Shown: positions 25,901-39,036, counted from the stretch's first letter. The stretch is 64,000 nucleotides of DNA from Plantago major (GCA_026545765.1 CM048840.1:15318765-15382764); one strand, 5' to 3'. Notes: generated by a model not told the origin, from the sequence alone. Numbers and translations: made by a program.

Positions 25901-28900
25901 GAGCTACTGGTTGAGATACCCGAATATGCTTTGATATGATAGTTTTGTATGAGCAAAGTTACATCGGAAAGAGGAAGGACCTGAGATTCAACCTCTCTTC
26001 CAGCTGAATCTAAAACCACAACATTCTCAGACGAAACCTGTAAAACATCAAGCAATTCATTTCAACATTATTCCCTCGAAGTCAGAAAAGCTTCATATAA
26101 CTATGTCATCAAGCTCGAGGATATAATGTCCTTTCTATTCAAAACAAACAGTCCCAGACACTCTTCATAATTACACAGCTTTAGCACCCAAACCACCCTG
26201 AGACAACATGCTTCTCATCAAACAGCACTGATATACACCAATGAAAGTAGTTATTCTATTCTTAATATACAAGTCGATTTTATTGAAAGAAGTTGGCATT
26301 GATAAAACTATAGAAACTCCAAAAAAGATAGAATGGGGCCTGGGTACTCACAGGAATTTGGATGACTTCTTCTCTTTTCCACCCAAGTGGATTGTACACA
26401 ATAATGACCTAAAAGAGTTGAAGGAAAAATAACATTACAACACATAGTAATGACCCGCACGGAGGGTTGGGGGCTCGTTTCCTGGTAATTTAGAAGTCTT
26501 ACCATGCTTTTTTCATCATCATTGAAGTTAGCTTCTGATGGAGGACAATAGCTTATGTTGAGCAGAGGACACTGAAACAAGAATACACAAAATATTGAAG
26601 CCTGCTTGATTGCTAAAACTATAGATAGGATGAATGAATTATAATGCCACAACGTAGTGAACCAGATGTAGCTATCAATTCATGCAATATTAAATGTAGG
26701 CCGAAATTAACTTGGAGGGAGGATCATAATCACCTGCTGAAATTCAGGCACTGAATCCTTATTTACAGAATTTAACCGTGAACCTGTTAATAGAGCCAAT
26801 GAGGATGCAACCACTTTCTCAGCCTGAAAAAAGTTTGTGCGTGTAATGGGAGTTTCAGTTTGCAATAAAGATGAAATCAAGCCCAGCAAGAATACAAAGA
26901 CAATCACTGAATAGAATCCAACAGTTTTTAGACAGGTGGAGGACACACAGATGATTGGCAAGAAAAAGATTATTCAAAATTGGACTATTTTCCTATCAAT
27001 GATGAGAGGTACCTCTTGATAACCGATGAAAAGTCGCAATGTATAATCAGCAGCAACGTGCTGCCTTTCTGTCCCACTGACGGCATCATGATGTTGTGCA
27101 ATAGCCAAAGCATCAGCTAACAGATCTGAACTTGGTCCAGTACTGTCTCTACCTTTTAAAAACTCCAATTGCCTTGCTGCCTGCACTCACACAATCTAGC
27201 TAAGGACACCATGGTAGCTAACACATAAACATGTGTGTTCTCCATTAATTTTTGCAAAGATGCAAGTGTTGAGGACTGAGGAGCTTACTAAATAGTAACC
27301 ACTCAGCATTCTCACATATCCTTTGAGGGATGGCCTACTTGTGAAGTACCCAGTCCAGTATGCATTTTCTCGGTCCGCATACCTGGGGACATAGTATACA
27401 CAATAAAATTATTTAATTTATCAAATCAATCATATGAATTATTCAAAATATTTCACTGAGAAACATACGGGAAAAAGTCACCAGTTTTTAGGGGCCATTT
27501 CTCGTTTGCTGCGTATTTTGCATCAGTATAGATGGATGGGGTTGAATATAGAGCATTAACACGGCCATCCTGACAGAAACCAAAGATGGAGCAAGAATGT
27601 AGAACCCATGTATACACAGCAGGGAATAAATTCTTAAACTTCAGTGACCTTGTGCATGTGGTAAAACCAAGAACGCAAGGCATTAGAGGTTTTGTGTTCT
27701 ATTTTGTGTTTCTCAACAAGAGAATAGATTACAAAAAGGAAGATCTCTCTTTGTTATTCACTGAAGCATGGGAGACGCACCTTATTCACATAATGAATGA
27801 ACTTGTCCATTTGTCTAAACCATGACTCTGCATATTGGTATCGAAAATCAGTTCCCATGGTCCACATTATATGATTTGTTCTGGTAACATTTGCCTGAGA
27901 TGGCAAAAGAACATATTGCATGGTTAGAAATCACATCGAATAGAGGAACAAGTAACAAAAGATCCATCAAATAAAGTCCAACCAGTGTTAGCTCTGAAAA
28001 AAAATTGAGCTAACCATAATATTTTTGGAGTTCATATCTTCTCCAAAAAAAAATTATGCGCTTATAAATGTGTGTGTGTGTGATGTAACTTCCAGGTTTA
28101 CGATCATGAAAATCTAAAACAATTGTACCTGTGCTAAAGCAGCCGCAACAAAATCATTCACTCGATCTTCCACATTGTAATCAAATAGGAACTCATCATC
28201 CTGAGTTCATAATAATATGCATTAGTAACTGATTTCATAAAACATAAATCAACACTAGAGTCTAGAGTACTTTATATTCACAAAACGGGACCTGAATGGG
28301 AGGAGACACATCATTTATCTCGAATGCAAAACCTTCAGGAGGCTCATAATGGACAGGGAAAATCCCAGTGAATATCTGTAAGCGCATGTATGTGCAGAAA
28401 CGTCAGAAATTTTCTCTTTAAACATTTATAAATCAAGAGATAGGGTGGCCTTTTAAGTAATTGACCTGAGATGAAGCACCAAGGGATCTCGAACCCTGCC
28501 ATATAACCTCCAGACTCTTTTCGTCTCTCCTCTTAGCTCTGTCTTGGTAATCAATTCGAGCAAAAAACAGTGAGTCAAAACCAAGCTGCAACATATAGTG
28601 CATTAGATCGGGATCAGTAACTTTGCCCAATAAAGTAGAACATACAAGCAGATGCTGATCTAACATATCATATCAAGTTGCAACTTGGTTTAACTAAATC
28701 ATATTACTCAACAAAATGAATGAGGTTCACATAGTAGCATGATATTTTGGATAGTCTGTACCTCAGCTCCGAGCAAATACGCTTGTACAGCAGAATGACC
28801 AAATGGATCGATCTGCCAACCAACTCTCGGCTTCTGCCCAAACTCATCAAGTATATAACGGTGTCCCAATGTCGTTTGATCAATCAAATCGATGTAGTGA

Positions 28901-29608
28901 GGGGTTGCCTCGTCATGCATACACATACCCCCATTTCTGAATCATAACAGTGCATATATTTCACAAATACTATCATCAACAATTTAACTCTAAATACTGA
29001 AGTGAAGCTGTGAAGGCACTGCATACATGAACTCAAGTTGACCGGAATCGACTAGCTCTTTGACTTTAGCCTTGAGATCGTCACTCTGCTGTCTCCACCA
29101 TCTCTGAAAGAAGGCCTAATCGAAGAAACAAAGAGTAAATAAGCTCACAGCTCAATCCACATCAACACTAACAACACAAAATTGAGAAAGTAAGTTAAAC
29201 GAGCTTGCCATCTCCACATAAATGAACCTCCGATTAGGATCATCGAGTAGAGCCGCAATCACAGAATCTAAGACGTTCTGTACACATGCTCCCTGAACAA
29301 CAAAACAACAAAACAACAAACAATAGGGTTCATACTTCACATTTTACACTAATTAAAGTCAATTGAAGCTAAATTGAGCTGCATAGTACCCGAATCGTGT
29401 TGTTAGCTCCAGCATAGTACTGATCGACGGTTTTCAGCCATCCGACGTCATCGTGAGAGTGAGGGACCAAGTGGACGTTCAGTTTACCAGGCACGATTGC
29501 CGAGGTGGTGTTGTACGCGATATAGCGAGCTTCTGCCGGCGATATGAGGAATATTCCGGCGAGTATTGCGACGGAGGTGGTAAGTAAGAGCTCCATTGAA
29601 ACAGCCAT
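22091..29608 (-). CDS. Alpha-mannosidase, glycoside hydrolase family 38 (lysosomal/vacuolar class)
   Basis: This is a complete gene of more than 20 exons, from [18 protein letters not shown] (29608) to the TGA at 22091. An N-terminal signal peptide of about 27 residues ends at AEA. Exon 1 also holds the zinc-binding [15 protein letters not shown] motif. Later exons carry [11 protein letters not shown] (the Asp is the catalytic nucleophile and zinc ligand; exon at about 28937-28762) and [18 protein letters not shown] (zinc-ligand His; about 27180-27015). The C-terminal beta domains follow (GRDFIKRVR at about 24340, and ending [17 protein letters not shown]). All catalytic motifs are present and the exons read through cleanly. 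The protein is about 1,000 residues, as usual for the family. It trims alpha-linked mannose from N-glycans in the vacuole or apoplast. Introns contain an AT microsatellite and a 24-base A run (24214-24237). Confidence 0.95.
22897..22950. repeat. (AT)n microsatellite in a mannosidase intron
   Basis: A 54-bp AT dinucleotide run lies in an intron near the 3' end of the GH38 gene. The apparent Ile/Tyr-repeat open frame across it is not a gene. Confidence 0.95.
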
Positions 29609-30484
29609 GGCGGAATGGAAATGTAACTCGCGCGCTTATTGAGTGACTCGAAAAGTGTTTTCCTACTCTTTACTGCAAAGCAACACTCGATTTTGACAAA
29701 AAGGGAAAATGTCATTTTTCTACTTCTTAGTTTAATTAATTTCTGTCAACGGTTTGGTTTATGCAACTGATCGATCTTATCCGCAGATAATCTTGTTTTA
29801 AGATGATTTGGATTATCCTAAAAGAATTGTACCAGACTACTACTGGTACTATTTTTAAGTTTTTTTTAATAAGTTTTCCAATAATTTTTTGTAGTACTAA
29901 TTTTTCCAATAAAAAACGGAGGATCATAATAGAGATCAAAGATAAAAGATTAGTAGTATAAGAGCAACACTTTTTATCCCGTTTATTATATGTGAGATGT
30001 GGGACGTCTAAAAATAACAAATTTATGAAATTGTGAAATAGAGGGAGTTCTCTCCCAAATGTGTAAATCCTTAACCTTATCTCTCATTATTGTTAGGCTG
30101 TTTGTATTATTGTCTTTCTCTTGCTCTGATCAGATTGTATTAATATTTCTACAATCTGATCATTGTATTAACCAACTATACTGTCTGACGATAATGCATG
30201 TATGTTTTCTTTGTGTTTTCCGTAAAAGAAAATGAAAAAAAAAATAACAAAATTTAAAATGGAAAACTAAAATAAAAAATTCAATAGGTGAAAGGATATT
30301 AAAAAATTGTGTTTGGAAGTGTTAAAATAATTTTTTAACATATGAGGGTAAAAAAGTCCATTCATGTGGAGGGTAAAAGCCATTGGCCTTTTTTTTTACA
30401 TTCCAGAATTATTGTAGGCCTTTTTTCTAAAGTATCGGGCAGAGATGGCCTCAGGCAGAAGTTTTCCTTTTATTATATGTGAGA
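29609..30484. other. Intergenic upstream of the mannosidase, with a repeat later split by the Helitron
   Basis: The promoter of the alpha-mannosidase is expected in the first few hundred bases. The segment 29979-30095 (from ttattatatgtgaga through gggacgtctaaaaataac to a gagggagt end and about 40 bp beyond) recurs, split in two, as 30469-30484 plus 39419-39520 on the two sides of the Helitron. Its core resembles the right arm of the Stowaway element at 58093-58346 (gtgggacgactaaaaatgg). Confidence 0.7.
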
Positions 30485-30520
30485 CTAGTACTAACCCGTG
30501 GCGTTGCCATGGCATAGTTC
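30485..30520 (-). other. Helitron 3' terminus with terminal hairpin
   Basis: Read on the minus strand this is CCATGGC-AAC-GCCACGG followed by GTTAGTA and CTAG. The stem has seven pairs, one of them G-T, and the loop is three bases. A short hairpin 8-12 nt before CTRR is the known 3' transposition terminator of Helitrons. Host T follows (complement of A30484). Confidence 0.88.
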
Positions 30521-30750
30521 ACTTATGATGAAAAATGATAGTAGGATACATACATAAAAAGCAAAATATAAAACTAATAAATCAGATTCAAGGTGAATAT
30601 CGTTTTGAATTGTAAATAATAATTGAAATTAATGAATCTCAAACAGCATCCGGATCTTCGTTAACTGCATAAAACATAGTAAACATTAGTTAATTAACTA
30701 AATAAAACAAATTGTAATATAACATTGAAGTTGTTATAAAAAAAAATACA

Positions 30751-33700
30751 TCAAAGAGAGCTAAAAACCTCTTTGTAGACTACGTTGGTTGTTGTATCGG
30801 TTGGATTACCTTCCTCATCAAGCGCTAACACCTTTAGCCCTTTCTTGCTCGTTACTCTCGAGTATGCCACATATAGCTGTCCATGATTGAAAACAGGGTT
30901 TGGAAGGTAGAGTCCAACATGAGAAAGTGATTGTCCCTGACTCTTGTTTATTGTCATGGCATAGCAAACTGAAATAGAAAATTGTCTCCGCTGGAATCTA
31001 ATAGGAAACTTAGTAAGATCAGAAGGTGCGAGTACCATTTGAGGTATGAAAACCTTCTTTCCAGCATTCTTTCCATGTATAGTCTTAGCCTCAAGAATAT
31101 GTTTCCCAATTGCAATGACAATCAATCTAGTACTGTTACATAGCTCAGCGGACTGGTCAATGTTCCTGAGGAGCATAATAGGAGTGTCGATCTTCAATCG
31201 GATTATGTGGTTTGGTATTCCAGATGCCTTAATAATGTTTAGGAACTCAACGGAGTAAACATCTTCTCTATTTACGATGTCATCTTCATCGGGACAAATG
31301 GCATCTGAACTCTTGAACTCGGTGGCATCTCCAGGTAAAATGGACATGATATAATCATTGACCTCGCGTACGATCTCATTAGTAGGAGCAAGAATAGCTC
31401 TATCTTGGAAATACCTACCATCACCGACATGGGATAATAAGTTTGGATACGTACTCTTAACGATCGCCTCAATTGGTGCACCGCTAGAACGGATCAACAT
31501 GTCTTCGGGTATTTTGAATTTTACCTCACCATCATTATCACCACCAATTTTACTATCTCCAACTTTCAAAAGCCACTCCGCAAACTCTTTTATTGTCTCA
31601 TTCTCGGATGGTGAGCTGCCAGACTGATTAGAAATAACATTATTAGTGCAGAATATAATATAAATAAATACTATAGTCTTTAAATTGCATTAATTTGAAT
31701 ATAAATGAAAATTACTATGAAATTTAAAATAATACCTGCAGACGCATGTTCTTTGTAAGTTTAAGTACACGACATGAACTCCAAAGCTTCTTAGATGAGC
31801 AAGAGAGGCGTGTACTATATCCTGCCTACTTCCCTTTGGTATTACCGGCAAGATTTGTCTGAAATCCCCACCAAATACGATAACCAATCCACCAAACGAC
31901 ATGTTCAACTCACTGCCATTGGGACCTCTCATTACATCATTTAGGCTGCGATCAAGTGCCTCAAAGCAAAACCAACATGGGAGCTTCATGCCAAATGATG
32001 AACTTGGTATTTTTCAACAGTTCTGTTAATTCGCTTCCAGGTGTAATTCTACTACAGACGGTAGTCTCGTCGACTTGCAATGGAATACTGAATCTTGAAT
32101 GGGTTGTGCGGCCAGTTGGAAGAAGAAGAGAAGCTATGCCACTCGATGCAACTGGTAGAACTATGTCACGTCTACCACGTAACGCAGAACATAATGTATT
32201 CCATAAGAATGTTTTTCCTGTACCACCATAACCGTATAAGAAAAAAACTCCACCATTACCAGAATCAAAGGCATCTATAATAGTATGGTATACAGACCTC
32301 TGCTCATCAGTGATACATGGATATAAACGATTGTGCTGCTCAATCATCTCATCAACATCATATGGCATTTCCTCAACAATCAAATTATTCATGCTATTAT
32401 TAATTACTGCATTGTCTGACATGGGCATACCTTCAATACCACTCAAGCTAAATCCATTCCTTGCGAGTAACTTTCAATCTCAGCAAGAGCGAAATTCTTC
32501 AATTGTTCTTCACTAAGCTCCAGTTCTACATTTAATAAATGAGGGATGATGTTTAAATACGATGGGTGATAAAAAAATGAACAATATGAAAGAGATATTA
32601 ATTTAAATAAATATTTAAATTTCATACCGGGGTTTTTCAATTTCCTACGCATCATATACCGGATGTCGTCCGATAAATACTCCCATGAGCTTTCACATAC
32701 ATGCAGAGGCCTTGACATACTATCAGACTGAAGCAGAATAGCGAACAAATGTCGAAGGAAACGTCCAAATCCCCAAAATCTGGCTTCCTTTATAGCATTA
32801 ATGTACTCCTGGTCGTCATCGAGCAAGCCCAAAGCAAAACATGCATCGCGGTAAGTTGCATGAACAACACCATCAACCGTTCGCAAATCCTCGAAGCAAG
32901 TAGCACCCCTAATATGATTCAACATTATCCTCATGTAATAAAGAGGACCAGTCTTAATTGGGACGTGATAAATTCGTCCGACTTTGTTGTTGAACTGCTT
33001 CCTATCTCTCCAAACCTTCAGTCTAGAATCCCACACGTAAAGTTTAGGGAACTCAGCATACAGGTACTGACGTGCTTCTGGATGATGTTTGTTGAACTCC
33101 ATCCATTTTAGGAATTTTATCTCGGAAACTGTATGTTTTTCCAGCAGGTCAGTTATTAGGTCACCATCCTTAAATGTGACCGACTGTTCCCCCTCCACAT
33201 GGAAGGATAAACGCTCGACGGACGGGTATCTATAATGAATATCATATCCCATAATACGCCAGACGGCTTCACATGCAGATACATACCGGTAGTCGACATA
33301 ATCCTTCACCTCATTATCCACAGTTATTTTGGCACCTATCCTATCCACCCCTTTGTTGACGTACTTGAAGAGATATTTTATTAAATTGGACTTATTGCAC
33401 CATTCAACATTAATGTGTGCCTGGTACTTCATCAATAGAAAGGGATTATGTGGTACGATGAACCTGTGGAATTATATCAAATGAACTTAGTCGTGTTGAT
33501 ATAAAAACAAAAATAAAAGACGGTTAAACAATAACAGTATAATGAGATATATTATTTAAATTAAATAATTTATGACTAAATGTACATATTATCAATAAGC
33601 TCCCCATTCTTCTCAATTGTGGCACATGTATCACGCCTCCTGTATACCGGGTAGCCATTGCCGTCAAATATGGTACGCTCATTAAAAGATTTTGGGAATT

Positions 33701-35700
33701 TCTTAGAGCATTTCTTCCCATCATGCATGCACGGTGAGGTTGGATTCAATGGACCGCACGGACCATGTACTCGAATCTGACCTTGTACAACTCAAGTTAA
33801 GTTCCTTGTCGGGTATCTCAATGGATATGAACTCATCTATAGCATTCTTGACATGTTTATGTCCCTCGATCTACCCAGAGAAGAATATGTGCATGTGGGA
33901 GACCACATTTCTGAAACTCAATGGTGTACACAACTACAAAATTCAAAAGATTACAACAATCAATAATAAATACAAATTAACTAAATAATAACATGCTATG
34001 AAAACAGAAACCAAAAAATAGTTCTATGATGAGTGATTACCTCCTATGGCCTTTCCAAAGACATTTTATGTTTTCAAATCCTTTATCAGATGATCCAACT
34101 TCATCTTGAAGATGTGACTCAATACATCAGGTCTATCCTCGGGACGCAGACCCTTAGACTCCACCCAACGTGTGATCTTAAGCCATTTCGGATTGCGTGT
34201 GAAAGTGATGAAGAGTTCAGGATAGCCTATACTCTTGCAGATGGCCATTGTGTCTTGGAAGTTCTGAACCATATATCTGGGACCTCCAACAAAAGAAGAT
34301 GGCAACACAAATCGCTTACCAACATTTCCGGTAGGATCATTTGGATCTATATCACCTGTTCTTATGGCATCATCAAGGGACTTATAGTTATCGGATCTCA
34401 ATAATGGTTGGTTCCTCATCACGAATGAAAGCCTCTGAGATTCCATCATCATGTAACCATCTATTATGAACTGCTGGAATAATTTCCTATTGAGTAGTAT
34501 GGTCTGCGCTTCATTGGCACGATCAAAAATCCGAAAAGACAAAAACTCCTTGATAGTAACCTTGTGCCTAACACCTTTTGACTTATCAGTGTGCATAATC
34601 TCCGTATGATATCCATCTTCACCATATGGGAAAAGTAGGGGATATTGCATTGGAAGGTAGCTCGGATGCAATTCAGAAAAATCCTCTTAAAATCTCCTTG
34701 TTTAGGCTCCAGAATAATATCACGGGGATTCATGTCATACTCATTGTTACCTTCATAAGTAGATTTATAAAGTTAGATAATTTATAATATAGAAATAGCA
34801 CATACATGTTTATATATATCACGATCCTATCTAACGAAGACTGGCATTAGAGCAAACATACCAACAATTAATGCAGCTACTTCAGAACATGTTGGTAGAT
34901 TGTACATCCGTCCATCACGTGATCTCCTTCCAATAAGACATAGTTTCACATTCATGTTAGCACTCTCCTTGAAACGATCGGCAGCCATACAAAAATTTTG
35001 GGCAATTGGATTTTCCGCATCTATCATGTCCTTTAGATCATCAACAATAGATGGATCTACAGCAGCAGTACTTTTTGATTTACAAATAAGATTTTTTTTT
35101 CTCAACATGAGCTATCAACTTATATGCATATTGTAATAAAAATGTATATATAGAATTAACTAAATCAATAACATTGCATGAAGTAGAGATATCACACCGA
35201 ACAACATCAATTCTATCTTTGGTTTCATCCTCTCCGCAGTACATATAAAGCTGTGAAAATTTAGGAGTTTCGCCTTCATTTGGAAACAAACTACCAAGCC
35301 TATGATAATTATTTCCGCCAAGCCTGTATGTATAAGGACCACTCCCATTGTTGACTGAATTGTCTTGTATACCACCCATCGAAGTAAATGCATACATCAT
35401 GTTGTAAGCTCTTATGTGCCCAATATAATTTCTACTCTTAATATGCCTATTTTGCAAAAGATCACTTAGGAGACGCGGAGGTTGCACGAGTAGGTAACTG
35501 TATTTTACCACGACTACAACACAAACCAAATTATGGATTGCTCAATGGAGTATTTTTTATCCTCTCGTCGAACCACATAAGTGCACCACAAAATTTACAG
35601 GCATATGTAGGATCAGCCATATCTTGATATGCTACATGATGATAATTATAAATATGATTAATAAAGATTATATATATGTGTGTCTGCAAATATACATAAC
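30751..35700 (-). pseudogene. Helitron Rep-helicase (HUH endonuclease plus PIF1-like helicase), decayed
   Basis: Reading from high to low coordinates, first comes an N-terminal zinc-finger-like part (CKFCGALMWFDERI near 35.6 kb). Then come the Helitron-like N domain (YNMMYAFTSMGG; GPYTYRLGGNNYHRLGSLFP at 35.3-35.4 kb) and the Rep body (34671-34066; MQYPLLFPYGEDGYH). The HUH motif is in FQKCGLPHAHILLWV (about 33.9 kb), and the two catalytic tyrosines in IKYLFKYVNKG (about 33.37 kb). The helicase has Walker A GYGGTGKT (about 32.2 kb), motif FGGDFRQILPVIPKG (about 31.85 kb) and a C-terminal GQLYVAYSRVTSKKGLKVL (about 30.85 kb). The product would nick and unwind DNA for rolling-circle transposition. 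The frame breaks just after the HUH motif, again before the CHDGKK-like region, and in the helicase after IIWHEAPM, besides probable introns. All catalytic motifs are still recognisable, so decay is recent or partial. Confidence 0.85.
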
Positions 35701-36365
35701 CATGGTGATAGATGATTACCTACTACTGAGATGCCAATATTCATATCCTTCTTGTCTTGTCTTGCTTTCGTTGCTCTCTTTCGTGAATTCTTATTTTTCT
35801 CGTGATTGAGGGCTCTTCAGAACATCCCTTCGCAAATTTTGGGTATATTTATCGAGTAGATGTTCTATATGCTTATCCGCAAGTGGTATTGATTGTTCGA
35901 CATTTAGAACCTTTGAATTTCTGAATCATAAAAAATGCGCTTGTTAGGTATATTTGAAGACCCTTCATCCCATCAATACAAAATATATAGATGTAATCAC
36001 TTGATCAAATAAAAAAAATAAAAAAAAACCCAAAATCAATATACTTACTATATCCTCTGGAATCTTCATGGTACAGGAAATAATCAAACGGATTTGACTT
36101 GAGATGCCGTCTCATTGTTAGAGTAAATCTCCGGTTCATTTTATTGAACCTGGTAACAACCTTGTAATCTTCATTCATATTCCCTAGGTAGAATATATAA
36201 ATGTGCGAATATAATTAGAACAAATTTCATGTGAGGGCATAAATTTATTATTAATACATCATATCAACTTACTTGATGACTGCTTCAAATCGGGCGATGA
36301 AATATCCATGGAAATTTACTTTGTAACTTGATGTAGAACATCCAGACCAATAGTTAGTTATTTAC

Positions 36366-37029
36366 CGGGTCTAACAGATGTAGAGCTCTCAGGAACGTCG
36401 TTGATAACTCTAGGAGTGATGAAACGGTGTCCATGCACTATAATGATATTAGTACAATCAAACATACTAAAACTATTCAAAAATTGAATATTGCTGAGAA
36501 ATACACATGATCTTTGTGTCCCCTTATACGATCTAGTAAAAACTCCATATTTGTAAATGACAAATGATCAAAGACGTCCCCTTGAATACAAAGATATTAT
36601 GCAACGTTAATAAAAGTAACTGAAACAAAATAACATATATAACTAATCTAAAATTGTCATATCACCACTAACATTCGGATATATGCTTCTGGATTTTTTG
36701 CATTGAGACAACGGTTCATGAATATAGTCTCATGAGACATTGGTGTTTTATATGCAATACGTGGACACGAAGCATAGTTAATTCGTGAATAGAATCCTGG
36801 GTATTTGTAGATAGTCAAGAACTTCTTTGCTCTGTATAATACAAAACATTAAATCAGTATAATACAGTAAAATAAGATCTCGGGTTGTATACATATATAG
36901 TACTTACATTTGCATGACCACGTCAAAATTCGACATGCTCGATATGGCTACCAAAAACATGATATACATTTGCAACTCCTCTGGTAACATGGAGAACGAT
37001 GTTACTTTTTCGTGCTTGGGATGTTTCAT
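36366..37029 (-). pseudogene. F-box protein (At2g35280-like) gene fragment inside the Helitron
   Basis: An exon starting at ATG 37029 reads MKHPKHEKVTSFSMLPEELQ, and continues IMFLVAISSMSNFDVVMQM to a GT donor. The LPEELQMYIMFLVA segment fits an F-box start. The next exon (about 36837-36672) contains YPGFYSRINYASCPR and MNRCLNAKNPEAYIR, resembling the RCxxxxNPEAxxR block of plant At2g35280-type F-box proteins. A later part ends VINDVPESSTSVRPGK at about 36366. In SCF ubiquitin ligases such proteins bind SKP1 and a substrate. Whether this is expressed, or is a gene fragment captured by the Helitron or fused to its 5' end, is not visible. The exon structure is partly guessed. Confidence 0.5.
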
Positions 37030-37407
37030 GGTGGATGATTATGCGAGAGACTTTTGGAATCCGAGATAGAGGGCAATGGGGACTGTTTATAAGCGTGTCA
37101 CATACACGAATGAAGAAGTTGTTAATGAATGGAATGTAAAATGATAATTGGGATTCTAATCTACAATATTTAGAAGTAATCGGATTATATGTGTTTGTTT
37201 ATACTATATAATTGATTAGGCTTATGTGGATAATACTAGGAAGGCAAAAATCGACCTTATGAAATGATGAGATTTTTTAGTTGAGAGTTGAGGAGTTACT
37301 GGATAGCAAATACATGTGAGAATTTAACAATGATGGATTTGTTGACCTAATAGGTGTGCATATAAACATTCATATATATGCATTAATTAATTTTAATTAA
37401 ATATTGA

Positions 37408-37713
37408 CACTACAAAACATTTGATCTAATTCGACTCTTAAAAAGATTCGTATCATGTATATAAGAGTGATATTTAAAAATTATGACTCTTAATAAGCGA
37501 TGCAAATTTTAAAGGGGTCGTAAAAGGAGTGCGTCGTATTTTAGTTTAAAGTACAAATTATGAGTCGTAATTTTATAATTACGACTCAAAATTAGAAGTC
37601 GTATTTTTTTGCCTTCTTTGAGTTAATTTTAAGGCCTTTTTTAGTTCATTTTTACGACTCTTATAAAGAGTCGACTAATTTATAAGTCGTATTAGATCAA
37701 ATATCTTGTAGTG
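37408..37713. mobile_element. CACTA-type MITE, 306 bp, TGA target duplication
   Basis: The left end CACTACAAAACATTTGATCT and the right end in reverse, CACTACAAGATATTTGATCT, form terminal inverted repeats typical of En/Spm (CACTA) elements. The element is flanked by the 3-bp direct repeat TGA (37405-37407 and 37714-37716). The interior is packed with cgactctta/taagagtcg motifs in both orientations, as in the subterminal transposase-binding repeats of CACTA elements. It is nested within the Helitron. Confidence 0.93.
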
Positions 37714-37933
37714 TGAGTTGCCACGAATTTATAATCATCTATATAGATATGTCATTCATAATCATATATTTTCAAGTATGTCATTCGTAATCATATATTT
37801 TCAAGTATGTATTTTTTAGTGATATGAATTTTATATATTGGAGGGAAAGTGGTTGCTAATTTTGTCCAGGAACACAATAGTATAATGCAACTTCGAAATG
37901 ACACTATAACATTTATAAAAGAAAGGGAACATT

Positions 37934-38862
37934 TTATTTAAAACGTAATAAAACATTACAATATAATCTAGAAGAAATCAAACTCGAAAAGTACTTATAA
38001 TAAAATGAACTTCTCACGACATGCATTTCATCAGTAGCGGAAAAACGAATATCAGCCTCTATATAAAGTACCTCGATATCAGCCACACATCTGGGATATT
38101 GCGGAGCGGCTGCTATGCGAATTTTGATATGGTCAATTAATTTATCATCGTCAATAACACAGAACTTAGGGATCTTTAAGAAATTTGGATTCTTAAATAC
38201 CAATCTCTTCAGCCTCATACTTAGCTCCCATCTAGATTGATTAAAATCAAAATCACTTTTTGCCGCTTCCTTTTGCTCTGACAGACCTAAGATCCCTTCT
38301 TCTTGATAATTCGGATTGGCATTGAACAACTTAACGAAATTTAAACAATACTGTGCCTGTGATGTTTAGACAGCACTGCAACTTTCATTTATTGCAATGC
38401 ATCGTCTGCTTTTTCTTCAACACATAATTTTTCCTGCCATAGAGTAAACAGTCAGGTAATTATAAATAATGATGCATCCATGAAAATCATATACTCGAAA
38501 ATAAAATTGAGTGAGAATATAGAATTTACTAACCATGAATTTACGTATTACAACCTCTGGATTATTTGCATCATATAGGACGTCTAGAACTAATTCTGGA
38601 ATTTTAGTCCATGCATGAATACGTATCGACTTCAGAACATGTTTACTCATCCCAAGCTTATTCATGAGAGGACAACTAATTCAATAAAATGAAAACAACA
38701 ATGTCATATTTGATAGGTAATTATAAAAATGGGGTTGAAAGTCAGAAATGATAAGTACCTCACAACACAATTTGCCCAATCAACAACTGAATTAGATGCT
38801 ACTGAACCAAGTATGTTAACAATGACACCATCGGGGAGTTCAGGAATGAACTGGCGTTTCAT
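37934..38862 (-). pseudogene. Second F-box (At2g35280-like) gene or fragment inside the Helitron
   Basis: It starts at ATG 38862 with MKRQFIPELPDGVIVNILGS and then VASNSVVDWANCVV. LPDxVIVNILxxVASxS is a good F-box of this plant family. A second exon (about 38665-38530) reads MSKHVLKSIRIHAWTKIPEL, and a short third ends EEKADDALQ. A further open segment (38329-37934) starts MFNANPNYQEEGILGLSEQK and may be a separate exon or unrelated. Exon joins are supported by GT/AG sites but not by a known homologue. It lies close to the Helitron 5' end and on the same strand as Rep-helicase, as captured genes often do. Confidence 0.5.
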
Positions 38863-39034
38863 CTTACTTGGTTTCTTTGCATAATTAATGAGTTAGCGAG
38901 GATAGACTAATTTTCTTTCTCTTCGTAATATCAATACGGATTTGATATAAAATGGACTGATAAATAGTGTGAATATGCAAGGACTAAGTTTCAAGTACAT
39001 GGAGACTTCACGTTTGCTGGTCAGGATGAAGACT

Positions 39035-39036
<2 letters not shown>

